From contig NC_134573.1 of the NCBI RefSeq assembly GCF_050947875.1, positions 36,147,115 to 36,211,114 on the forward strand: a stretch of 64,000 nt of DNA, written 5' to 3'. The translations under genes were made by a program, and so were the position numbers. This DNA is from Dermacentor variabilis (taxonomy: Eukaryota > Arthropoda > Arachnida > Ixodida > Ixodidae). Under the pieces are notes generated by a model that saw only the letters and a program-made list of their open reading frames with translations, searched no databases and was not told the origin of the DNA. This document shows, one piece after another, positions 54,927 through 64,000 of the stretch (positions within the stretch are counted from its first letter, which is position 1; every line of letters starts with the position of its first letter).

Positions 54927-56345
54927 TCACAAACGCAATTTTCTCGCGGTCCCGCTATCTACTTCAATTTGCCAGTAGCCACTTTTCAGATCGATAGAGG
55001 AGAAATACTTCGCGCGCCTCAGTCTATCCAGAGAATCGTCGACACGAGGAAACGGGTACACGTATTTCTTTGTGACCTTGTTTAGCTTCCGATAGTCAAC
55101 ACAAAAACGAAGCGTGCCAGCTTTCTTTTCAACGAGAACGACTGGCGATGACCAGGGACCGCATGAAGGCTGTATTACGCCGTCTTTAAGCATTTCCTTC
55201 ACCTGCGTTTGAATCGCATGTCGTTCGGTCGTGGAAACACGATAAGGCTGTTGCCGTATGGGGGGCACGTCCTCATAGGTGATGATACGGTGTTTCGTAA
55301 TCGACGTTTGACGTATCTTCGACGATCGTGGAAAGCAAGAGTGGAACTCGAGCCACAGCTCGCGTAGGGGTTGTTTGTTCTCTTCAGGAAGCGTTGGACT
55401 AATGTCGACGTTGCCTATAGGTGGTTCAGCATTGTCGATTGCCTCGGGAACAAAACACTCAGTGACATCGGCGATCGGGTCGGCGTAGGCGATGACTGCA
55501 CCGGGGAAAAGGTGCCGGTGTTCGTAGATGAAGTTCTTGACAATGACCTCACAGTGGCCATCATGGAGATCAACAAGGCTTCTTGCTACGCAAACACCTT
55601 GAGAAAGCAGGAGAGAGCGATTGGTTTCTGCGACCGCTTCACCGTGTAAGAGTCTGTCACATGCCACCTGAACCACGACACTTGCACGTGGTGGTAACGT
55701 GACAGCGTCGTCGATGACACGAAGAGGTGCTCGAGGGTGGATGGTGTTGGTCGTCGCTGCGGCGCTCTTTGTCGAGAAAGTGACGAGGCGTTCTCGAGTG
55801 TCGATGATAGCTCCGTGCTCCCTGAAAAAATCGATGGAGACGATTAGGTCTCGAGAACACCGAGGGAGAATGCTCAAGCTGGAAACAAACGTAGAGCCGC
55901 GAATCTGTATTCTTGCCGTGCACATGCCGAGTGGAGTGACGATGTGCCCGCCAGCTGTACGAACTGGCGTTTGATGCCAAGGCGTCGTCACTTTCTTCAG
56001 AAAGGTGGCCAGTTTTTTGCTGATTATAGAATAATCCGCTCCAGTGTCCACTAAAGCAGTCAATTCACGACCGTCGAGCAGTACAGGAGTGTCCAAAGAA
56101 ATTATTTTTCGGTAATCAGCAGGTACTGTCGTCGTCGATGTATCGTCGGTCCGCGTACGCGTCAGTGGGGGTCCTTGAGCATGTCCAGACAGAGCGGCCT
56201 CGCCTCCGAAGGCCGCTGTGGTTAGTTTTCCCGGCGCGGGCTGGGAGACCGACCCTGCACCACGCTCGAATGCGTACGGCGAGTCGGAGAAAACCGCTGC
56301 GGCGATGGGGAGCGTGACTGGTGTCGAGTTGATGGGGATCCGCAC
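54927..56345 (-). pseudogene. gypsy-B protease and reverse transcriptase N-terminal part
   Basis: A 472-codon frame. The protease (about residues 80-170) has LLDGRELTALVDTGADYSII with intact DTGA and TAGGHIVTPLGMCTARI. A linker leads to the RT with KHRIITYEDVPPIRQQPYRV, SPVVLVEKKAGTLRFCVDYR and FSSIDLKSGYWQIEVD (motif A Asp present). A frameshift just after this motif (near 54,950) ends the frame. Part of the RT palm continues at 54852 downward. This is the most intact protease among the gypsy copies. Confidence 0.9.
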
Positions 56346-57558
56346 TGCTGGGCAGCGTATTGTTCAATTTCAGGAGGACGCTGGCCGAACCTAGGTCGCG
56401 GCGAGTTTGCTGAAAATCCGCGTACTCCGAGCTCTCGATAGGAGCACTGTCGGCAGACGTGCCCAGCTTCGCCACAGTGAAGCCAAAGGGGACGGCGATC
56501 AGGTGCCCGCCACACGTCTGATTTCCCTGGGGCCTGTCAGTGGTCCTGGTAATACGAGGCCGCTTGGACGGGATGTAGCATGGCCGGTCACGTGGTGCAA
56601 AGCGGGGAGGGAGGTGGGGCAAGTTGCCTCAAAGCTTGCGCATACGACACACGGGAGCTGTCAGTTCTTAGCGGTCGAGCTTCTGTGTTGAAGGGTGGTT
56701 CTCTTAGCGCTTGCTGGACTTCGTCACGGAGAACGCTGGACAAGGAGTTGAGCGTCGGCTGTGAGGGTACCGACAGCTTCTGGAATTCTTCGCGGATTAC
56801 GGAACGAATGAGCTCTCGAAAGAAATCGACGTTGCCCCCTAGAGCTTGGAAGAAGCCCGTAGGTGAGGCAGCGTTCACTTGGCGTTCGTATCATGGTACC
56901 TGCTGCCGAAGCGTCTGTTCCATGGTGACGGCCTCGGACAGAAATGCTGACACAGTCTTGGGAGGACTGCGCACGAGACCGCCGAACAGCTGCTCTTTCA
57001 CTCCGCGCATCAGGTACCACACCATCTTTTCTTCCCAGATGCTGGGGTCGGCTCGTCGAAAGAGACTCGTCATGTCCTCGACATACATTGCGACACCCTC
57101 GTTCGGCATTTGTATACGGGACTGGTGATCACGCTCAGCTCGCTCCCGGCGATCAGGGCTCGCATACGTCTGCCCATGAAATTAATTCTGCCCATGAATT
57201 TAGGGCATCTGCCCGGTTCTCGTACCAAACACGTGCACCATCGTTAAGGCTGAAAGACGTTTTTCAGTTGCTCTGCGTCATCCCACTTGTTGAACGCGGC
57301 AACACGTTCATAGTGGATTAGCCAATCTTCAACATCCTCATGTATGGCGCCGTGGAAGGGATTTGGCGTTTGCGGATTCAGTAGCGTACAATGAATCGGC
57401 GTTGGGCCTTCCATACCTGTTGGCGTGGTCGGAGCTGCCATTTGCTCCGGGAGGAGTCCAAACTCGGGGGCTTGTCCACGGATCCTGCTGGCGCGGTGTA
57501 CAGGCGCAACCACCGGTACGGGGCTGGAGCTCCTGCTGCTCGGAGGGGTGTGTTGCAT
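56222..57558 (-). pseudogene. gypsy-B gag
   Basis: Starts MQHTPPSSRSSSPVPVV at 57558, about 20 bases inside the primer-binding site. The first frame ends after EDVEDWLIHYERVAAFNKWD. The frame 57109-56891 has PNEGVAMYVEDMTSLFRRAD and MRGVKEQLFGGLVRSPP, and 56878-56588 has DFFRELIRSVIREEFQKL. The nucleocapsid in 56515-56222 reads WLHCGEAGHVCRQC, where the first knuckle Cys is Trp. At least three frameshifts. Confidence 0.85.
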
Positions 57559-57576
57559 AGATTAGATTACCCAGCA

Positions 57577-57585
57577 CCTCCACCA
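57577..57585 (-). other. Primer-binding site of gypsy-B
   Basis: TGGTGGAGG on the minus strand, 3 bases inside the 5' LTR. Confidence 0.7.
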
Positions 57586-57588
57586 GTT

Positions 57589-57865
<277 letters not shown>

Positions 57866-57896
57866 TTATGGCTGCGGAAATCACGCTGGCCCCGAT

Positions 57897-58133
57897 AGTA
57901 AAATGAAGAAGAGCACGACGTACGTTCAATAAGCACAGCATACTTGACTGACGTTTCGGCTGGTGGACCAGCCTTTGTTAAAGTGAGAAGAGTACGACGT
58001 ACTTTCAATAAGCAAAGCATATTTGACTGATGTTTCGGCTGGTGGACCAGCTTTTGCCACTTTGAGAAAGGCTGGTCCACCAGCCGGAACGTCAGTCAAA
58101 TATATTATTGAACGTACGCCGTACTCTTCATAT
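57897..58133. repeat. Direct and inverted repeat cluster with GGCTGGT/ACCAGCC hairpins
   Basis: Two direct copies of a 79-bp unit (hairpin cores at 57958-57973 and 58037-58052) are followed by one inverted copy (58070-58085). Each unit has an ACGACGTAC block, TCAATAAGCA, TTTGACTGACGTTTCGGC and the palindromic core GGCTGGTGGACCAGCC. The minus-strand order stem-GAAAC-GTC recalls the hammerhead-like motif of Penelope-like elements, but the CTGATGA core is not conserved. Confidence 0.75.
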
Positions 58134-59333
58134 ATAATAAAGAACATAATATATAACAATAACATAATGTGTCAATGTCACTGTACATGCACGCCAAGCT
58201 TAAGTTGTTATGCAGTCTACGGCAAGTTCAGAAAGTGAGATTAAGGTGCACAGAAGATGTCCTACTGGCGTGAATCGATTCGTGCTACAGTAATTAAACA
58301 TCAATGTCACGACCAGTAATTACCTGATAAAGTGAAAAATCATGTTTTGTTTCTGTTTTCCTGGATGCATATCTGTTTTATGCGCAATCAACCGGCTCTG
58401 TCGTTTCTGAATGGCTTCTAACGTGCTGATAAGATATTATTGATGGGGTAATCAAACTCAGAAGATGAACTCAAGTGGAGCATAAATTGAAACGAGATAA
58501 GCCAGTTGACGCACACTAGAGGGAGAATTATGTAGATTACGTCTTTGAGAAACTAAAGACCTTGACACGTTAGCACATAGTGAATTTATATATGAAGACC
58601 ATTAAAGATTCGGGCTTTGATTGGTGCCTAGGTTCTTGTAGTGCGAGGTACCTTCTAAAAAGTTATGAGTTTCAAATACTCTACTAGACTTCTGAAGTTT
58701 TCAGCTGAAGGTGACAAGTTTGCATTTCTAAGCGTTTAAAATCATTAAGCAGGTTTAACACTCCTAACCAATACACTCAAGATAGTGTTGAAGGCCGAGG
58801 AGGTCGCCATTGTAAATTGAACCGTATAAAAATTATGATAGGGAATTAAGGACAAGGAACACCTTCCTGAAAAAAAGCTTCTTTGTCGCCAGTATGCCAA
58901 TATGTAAAGGGGTCCTGGGACTACTCAAGCTGCCAACAAGCAGCTTTTACCTTGGGCGCCTCCATTTATTTGTATGTAGGCCCAAATAATATGTAATGCA
59001 ATTAAATATACGTATCTATGCAGTATATTCACTGTACATACAAATTATATACAAATCGTTCTATAAAAAACTATGCTGTCATATTACTGAAGCAATCAAA
59101 GACTGTTCCAGACCATTATCGAACTGTTGTTACCGCAGCCGCCGGTGACGAACGGTCCGCCGGGCAGCATCCAGACAACGTAAAACTTTGTTGTAGTTCT
59201 AACTTCTAACTGGTTAACTTTTAACTTTAACACGGCTTCACAACCCAGTTTAGCATACTGTTTTCTATAAATAACGGCACAAAACATATAGATATTCGTT
59301 AAAACAGACGTTCGGGGAAGCTCCAACCAGATA
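58134..59333. other. Unassigned AT-rich DNA
   Basis: I see no gene, repeat family or exon between the repeat cluster and the Penelope-like fragment. Confidence 0.5.
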
Positions 59334-59919
59334 GTGTCAGTGTCAGAAAGTATCCTCAGTAGTTTGAGCAAAAACAGAAAAGAACAAAGGGTAGATTCGA
59401 CGACAGGAAAGGAAAAAGCAGAAACCACTGTAGTGCCTTATATTCTTCACGTCTCCCATAGAATGAGAAACATAGCTAACAGAGCATGTGTCAAAGTAGT
59501 TTTCTCGGCACCGGATAAGCTTGGGAAGATGTGCAAAATGGTTAATAATGATATCGTTCCAAGAGAGTGCTACCTCAAACAGGAAAATCAATTCGTATCC
59601 TGTAAAGAGGGAGTTGTTTACGCCATTCCGTTGTCATGTGGCAGGCCTTATGTCGGTCAAATCGGGAGATGCCTTAATGAACACCTGAAGGAGCACAACA
59701 ACAATGTGCATAATACAGCAAAAGGGCATCTGGGCATCCGTTGTAGAGACTGCGACACCGGGGCCTTCCACCCTGACTTCGCTAGAACACAAACTTTAAG
59801 TAAACATAGTAACCAAATAAAGCTATGTGCACACTACGGTCGTCACGCGCGTAACAGCTCTTTCGGCGTATCGAAAGTAACGGCTGTAAAAAACGTTACG
59901 GCAGTTAAGCCGGCACCTT
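59334..59919 (+). pseudogene. Penelope-like element GIY-YIG endonuclease fragment
   Basis: About 200 codons. Residues 33-68 (VVPYILHVSHRMRNIANRAC then VKVVFSAPDKLGKMC) match the linker after RT in Penelope-like elements. Residues 93-121 contain the GIY-YIG domain: GVVYAIPLSCGRPYVGQIGR then CLNEHLKEHN, with Tyr96, Tyr106 and Arg112 present. The RT half is missing upstream. The C-terminal residues beyond about 195 come from the Harbinger remnant that interrupts the element. It would nick DNA to prime reverse transcription. Confidence 0.85.
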
Positions 59920-60699
59920 TGTTCACATTTACTGCTGCGTAAATTACGGCTTTTACAACGGGCCAATCAAATTTAGAGCTGCAGAATCGACGTCACCAGC
60001 CGTCCAATATGGCTCCTGTCAACATGCGAGCGCTAGCCGAGATCGAAGAAATTCACGCTCAAAACGAACTTAACTTATAGTCATGTATTCAATCACCCAA
60101 AAACGACGAAGGCGACGCAGAAGGGTTTGGGTGCGGCAAGTATTTCTCGACAGGGCCGTGGACGGCGATTTTCACAACCTTTTCGCCAAGCTCCGAGTTG
60201 GTGACGCTGCGATGTTTCATAACCTTATGCGCATGTCGCCCCAGCAGTTCCGCTTCCTTGAAAACCTAGTGAGACCACTCATCGAAGTTTGGAGCACGCA
60301 TCTGCGGCCATCGATTTCCTCGGCGGATAAACCACATTAACTGAAAGCAGTCTCGCAAGGCGCACTGCACAAATTTTCACGAACACAGCCAACCTAATCG
60401 TGCGCACGGAATGGCGGAATGGCACTTTCCGCGCCCGGAGCTGTCTGCAGACGGGAGGACGGAAGTGTCGTCACCGGTTGTTGAAACCGAAAGCTTATCG
60501 GTCATTGGCTGTGTCGCAACGGTTGTAATATCACAGTCGTAAATGTTGCCGACCCTTTAACACTCTCACCCACGATTTTCGCGTGAATTGCGCACGTTGG
60601 TACCTTTACGTTCACGGTCTGAACTAGACGCATACGCATGTTGCGCTTCCGCTTACGCATGTTACGAAAAATCTGCGCCTTACGAGCGTAGTGTGAACA
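59920..60699 (+). mobile_element. Harbinger-type remnant with transposase N-terminus
   Basis: About 780 bp between TGTTCACA (59920) and its complement TGTGAACA ending at 60699. A further similar stretch inside each end contains GCTGCGTAA/GCTCGTAA. The pairing beyond 8 bp needs gaps, and no TWA duplication was found, so the ends are tentative. Inside is the N-terminal part of a HARBI1-like transposase only, so the copy is internally deleted. Confidence 0.6.
60083..60340 (+). pseudogene. HARBI1-like transposase N-terminal fragment
   Basis: 85 codons: a poly-Arg start (KRRRRRRRVWVRQVFLDRA), then DGDFHNLFAKLR and FHNLMRMSPQQFRFLENLVR then PLIE, the conserved N-terminal segment of PIF/Harbinger transposases (normally about 350-400 residues). 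The helix-turn-helix and DDE core are missing. It is related in superfamily to the MADF-carrying element at 44990. Confidence 0.8.
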
Positions 60700-60809
60700 T
60701 AGCATAACCCGTGAAATCATCGAAGCAGCGCACATCGCCTTGTCAAAAGAGGCATGCGTCAGTAGCCCCTCCCTATCCATTACGTCCAAAGAAGTAGCAC
60801 TTTTAGCTA

Positions 60810-60825
60810 GGGGGGGGGGGGGGGG
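60810..60825 (+). repeat. G16 homopolymer
   Basis: Sixteen consecutive G, a possible G-quadruplex former and a likely place for length error in sequencing. Confidence 0.9.
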
Positions 60826-60859
60826 TATGATGATTACAATTATCGCCCATGTTCAGTGC

Positions 60860-61040
60860 AGCGTGTATGATTGACTGAGAATATATGTATGGTTTTTTTG
60901 TTTCTTCTCTTGGTTGGAGCTGTTATACATTTTTCGTTCCAAGCAATAAACTTCAGTTGCAAGTCAGCGCTCGTCCGTGTCGTTTCTCCCTGCTTGTCCC
61001 CGTGAAAACCGCGCTGTTCCGTTTCAAATATAGATATTAG
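60860..61040 (+). repeat. Possible 3' end of the Penelope-like element
   Basis: The stretch with CAATAAACTTCAGTTGCAAG and TCAGCGCTCGTCCGTGTCG resembles retroelement 3' ends that I recall from tick sequences, with an AATAAA signal. It lies just past the Harbinger remnant and could be the displaced tail of the Penelope-like copy. The antisense 69-codon frame here is probably incidental. Confidence 0.35.
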
Positions 61041-61179
61041 CCCAGCCATATCCTAAATAATACAAATGACAGCCGCAAGGACAGGTAGCTCATAAAAGAA
61101 TTTCAAACTCAGCAAATTCCACAGCCGTGGATCACAAATATACCTGAGTTCATTCGCGGGCCTGTGCTTACGCTGGCAC

Positions 61180-62690
61180 ATAATTACATATTAAAAAGGC
61201 TGCAGGTTCTATCAGTTGCTTATTTATTTTCTAACTCAAAGACGTTCCCCAAGGTTGCTTCCTCGGTGTACTGCTCTTCTTTACATTCAATAATCGCTCA
61301 CCAAGCTCTCTAAATTTTTATGGATGTATTTTAAATGCAGATCGACAACACAACTTTTCTCCTATACATAACACAGAAAGGCTAATTGAGGAACTAGGTA
61401 ATCATGTTCCGAGAATCGTGCATGCGTGTCGTAATGATAAATTAGAAATTCATCCACATAAAATAAACTTATGATAGTTATATTGCCATAAATGTTTGTG
61501 CGTTTCGTAATAATAAATTAGCACTTCATCGATATAAAATTAAATTTATGATAGTTTATTCCCGACAGAAAGTTATCGCGATCACGCTACTTCCTTCTAC
61601 TGACGCACGTGTTATTCATCCTTCTGAGATAGTCACATTTCTTGGAGTTGCAAGTCATTCACAAATAAACTTTGATAAAATATTGCAGCGGTATTGCCTA
61701 AACGTGCAATATCGAAATTTGTGATTTGATTAAGACCCATTCATGGTTCCCCATACACATTCTTTGCTGATTACATACTGCGCTTTTATTCAGTCACCGA
61801 ACTTGTTGTTCTTCACTCGTTTGCAGAAACGCATATTTGCCGTTCACGAACGTGGTCGGTAGCGCACTACGCTCGTTCATCTTCGAGAAACACATACTGG
61901 ACACATTTGCCCACAACTGTTCATTTGCAGAACCACGCAGTTAGGCTAATTAGTTTCATTCATAGAGAACCTGTTGCACCTATTTGCAATAAGGTCGGTG
62001 TTCTTTCTCTCTAACATGATATCAGTCATGCTGATAATTCTTACTATTCGCACGTATTGAATGCAATCAAATGAAAATGCATCCCGCCTGCTAATCTCAC
62101 AAATGTTAACGCAACCTTATTCTTCTACAACATACGTTACGTTTGCGAAAAGTTCACAGAGATAATGGCAAGCAGGCAGTACTGCCTTCAGCAATTAGCC
62201 TCTGGAACTCATAGCCTGTGTTCACTCAAACTTGCTAAGCCATATAACTTGGCATCATTCAAAATCAGGTGGAAGAATAATTTAACGCAACTAGCTGTCA
62301 AACTATTTTTTTCATATCGCTAGTTTGCATAATTTCTAGCGGGTATGCTCAATGCGAATGTTTGTACTATTTGATGAAATTTAGACTGTTTGCTTATTCA
62401 TTGTTAGAATTTATCGGTGTGTATTTCGAAGACGCTTCCTTGCGAGTTCTATAAACAATTACTGTTTTATATTTTTCTTATTTAGCGATGAATGTTTATT
62501 TCTTATTGATATACTTAAATATGTGCCTACTTTTGCGCTTATTGCAAATATCTCTTTTTGAATGGCAGCTGTTGCAGACTCACCTGCCGAGTAATTAACC
62601 GATGTCGTTCTCATGGTAGGTCCCACTGAAAGTTTTCACTTTGGGACCTCCTGCTGTAAGGCTTCTACATTAATACACATATGTTGCTTC
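61180..62690 (+). mobile_element. Decayed CR1/L2-like LINE
   Basis: Broken frames retain a degraded VPQG(S)xLGxLLF motif near 61,240, LIEELGNHV and further RT thumb-like segments, and LPSAISLWNS near 62,190, typical of the C-terminus of CR1/L2-like proteins. The likely 3' end is a hairpin AGGTCCCA...TGGGACCT near 62,614-62,650. Stops are everywhere. Confidence 0.65.
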
Positions 62691-63482
62691 ATGACGTGAC
62701 AAAGAACTGAAGTTCTTTTCTACAAAATCAGATACTGTAAGGAAAGTCAGATGACAAAAAATAAGTGATCTAGGACGCCGTTTTGTGGCGCCCTAGGGAA
62801 AGTGATAATGAACAGTTTAAAACAATAAATTTTTATCGATTCGTGAGAAAATTGCCAAGCGGTGTTATCGTAAGCCAATATAGTCTTATGGCTGATTGTT
62901 TTAAAATAAAACGACCGTGACCTTCACAATCAAAGGCCTTAGAAACTTAATATGCAATCTATTCCTATGGTACTGTTCCTCTACAATGCAGGTCAGTAGT
63001 AAATTCAAAAAGTTTAGTGTCACAAAAAAATACCTGCAGGTCACACGCTGACTAGAAAAAAATTACTGTTACACTCCGGATAAGTGTAAATATGAGGGAG
63101 TATTATAAGCTCAATCATTTTGCTTCAAGTGCATGTCATGAAAATGAGGATAGAGTTTCCAGGCGAATCTTTACTTGAATATTTATGGACTGGCACCATA
63201 TCGTTATCTTCCAGACTGTGGTTAACTTTCCAGTAAAAGTGATTAGCTAAAGAAGGTGGAACAAGATATACTTGATACTGATGCTTGCAACACATTAAAA
63301 ACTGGAGCTGATATTGGCAGCACCAAAAGGAGATACTTTAACGATTTCCAATACTTAAGAAATAACATGGAGCATATTATTTAATGTCGTATTGCAAGAA
63401 GGTCATCATCAATACTGAAGACACACGATAAGAGGAGTTGAAGCATATGGACAATTTTGTTTTTATAGTGCGAGGATATCTG
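62691..63482. other. Unassigned AT-rich DNA
   Basis: Nothing recognised. Confidence 0.5.
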
Positions 63483-63953
63483 TAGGGATGTGCGAATAAT
63501 GATCTTTGAGAACGAATCGAATAAGAATTGAATGGTACGCGAAGCAATTTGAATGTAATATCGAATAGCTTTTAATGTTAAACAGCCGTTATCACAAATA
63601 TTGTAAGTCGATGTTCACCTATCCAAAGTTAGCAAGTGGCGGTCGTTACTTATTATCTAACGCTGTATATTAAAATCACAAACAAAACCTTAGGTGCAAG
63701 CAGGTATTATCTTCGCATGAAGATGACTCTTGAGAGAGCGCGAATTATCGCTGTATAAGCTGTAGCCTAAGCGACGTAGCCTCTCGGTTCAAAATTTACC
63801 ATTCATTTACTCGAATTTTATGTAGTATGTTTGGGCGCAGTTCCCGCTTGAAATGTTGGAAAAGTATTTAAAAAATATTCGAATTTACGAATAGTGACAA
63901 TCGCAGAACTAATCCAAGTGGACTTTATTCTATTCGTTATTCGCACGCTCCTG
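63483..63953. mobile_element. hAT-like MITE
   Basis: About 470 bp. The left end TAGGGATGTGCGAATAA and the complement of the right end, AGGAGCGTGCGAATAA, form imperfect terminal inverted repeats. Interior TTCGAAT-rich segments are typical of the widespread GTGCGAAT MITEs. The flanking 8-mers GATATCTG and GAAATCTA agree at 6 of 8 positions, consistent with an old hAT duplication. No coding capacity. Confidence 0.65.
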
Positions 63954-64000
63954 AAATCTAGTGACTGCCACAATCAGGGCTTATTAATTCCGAGTCCTTC

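Noticed and set aside
53854..57558. Long plus-strand frames opposite gypsy-A and gypsy-B
   Set aside because: Antisense shadows of pol and gag; no independent motifs.
57897..58133. CRISPR-like array
   Set aside because: Only three units, one inverted, in a eukaryotic transposon context with no associated genes.
60083..60340. Domesticated HARBI1 host gene
   Set aside because: Only the N-terminal segment is present and the frame stops before the DDE core.

Overview
The window is eukaryotic, repeat-dominated genomic DNA, most likely from a hard tick (ixodid chelicerate). Three things point there: a tRNA-derived SINE that I recognise as the tick Ruka type, BovB-like RTE LINEs, and a spliced trypsin-like serine protease gene with GT-AG introns of 2 to 6 kb. 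No bacterial features, rRNA genes or CRISPR arrays are visible. By my count about two thirds of the sequence is transposable elements, nearly all mutated.

Layout. 1-2.6 kb: non-coding DNA ending in the SINE. 2.6-5.6 kb: 5' half of a minus-strand Ty3/gypsy element (gypsy-1), next to a (TA)n tract. 5.8-8.1 kb: LTR fragment, RTE 3' fragment and a decayed LINE. 8.85-13.5 kb: gypsy-2 (plus), truncated in integrase. 13.7-14.9 kb: RTE fragment (minus). 15.68-23.97 kb: gypsy-3 (plus) with both 157-bp LTRs, split by a 3.2-kb RTE. 25.08-28.26 kb: second full-length RTE with a 10-bp target site duplication. 30.0-31.9 kb: CR1/L2-like LINE. 31.9-34.6 kb: collapsed gypsy-4 (minus). 34.9-43.5 kb: the only convincing host gene, three exons of a minus-strand serine protease, plus an unknown repeat pair and two tandem hairpins. 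44.42-52.21 kb: gypsy-A (minus), interrupted by a 1,860-bp PIF/Harbinger-type transposon carrying a MADF (Myb/SANT-like) gene. 52.24-57.76 kb: gypsy-B (minus). Gypsy-A and gypsy-B sit in one (TA)n tract. 57.9-58.1 kb: direct/inverted repeat cluster. 59.3-61.0 kb: Penelope-like GIY-YIG fragment with a Harbinger transposase remnant inside it. 61.2-62.7 kb: decayed LINE. 63.5-63.95 kb: hAT-like MITE.

Relations. All gypsy copies share one candidate primer-binding site, TGGTGGAGG (one mismatch in gypsy-4). The two full-length RTE copies both begin with a tRNA-like head that has good Pol III A and B boxes, and one copy's target duplication shows that the head moves with the LINE. The protease exons carry catalytic His and Asp and the GWG segment, all in phase 1. 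The exon with catalytic Ser is not seen. No transposable element here looks fully intact; the least damaged reading frames are gypsy-3 integrase, gypsy-B protease-RT and the 3' part of RTE copy 2.
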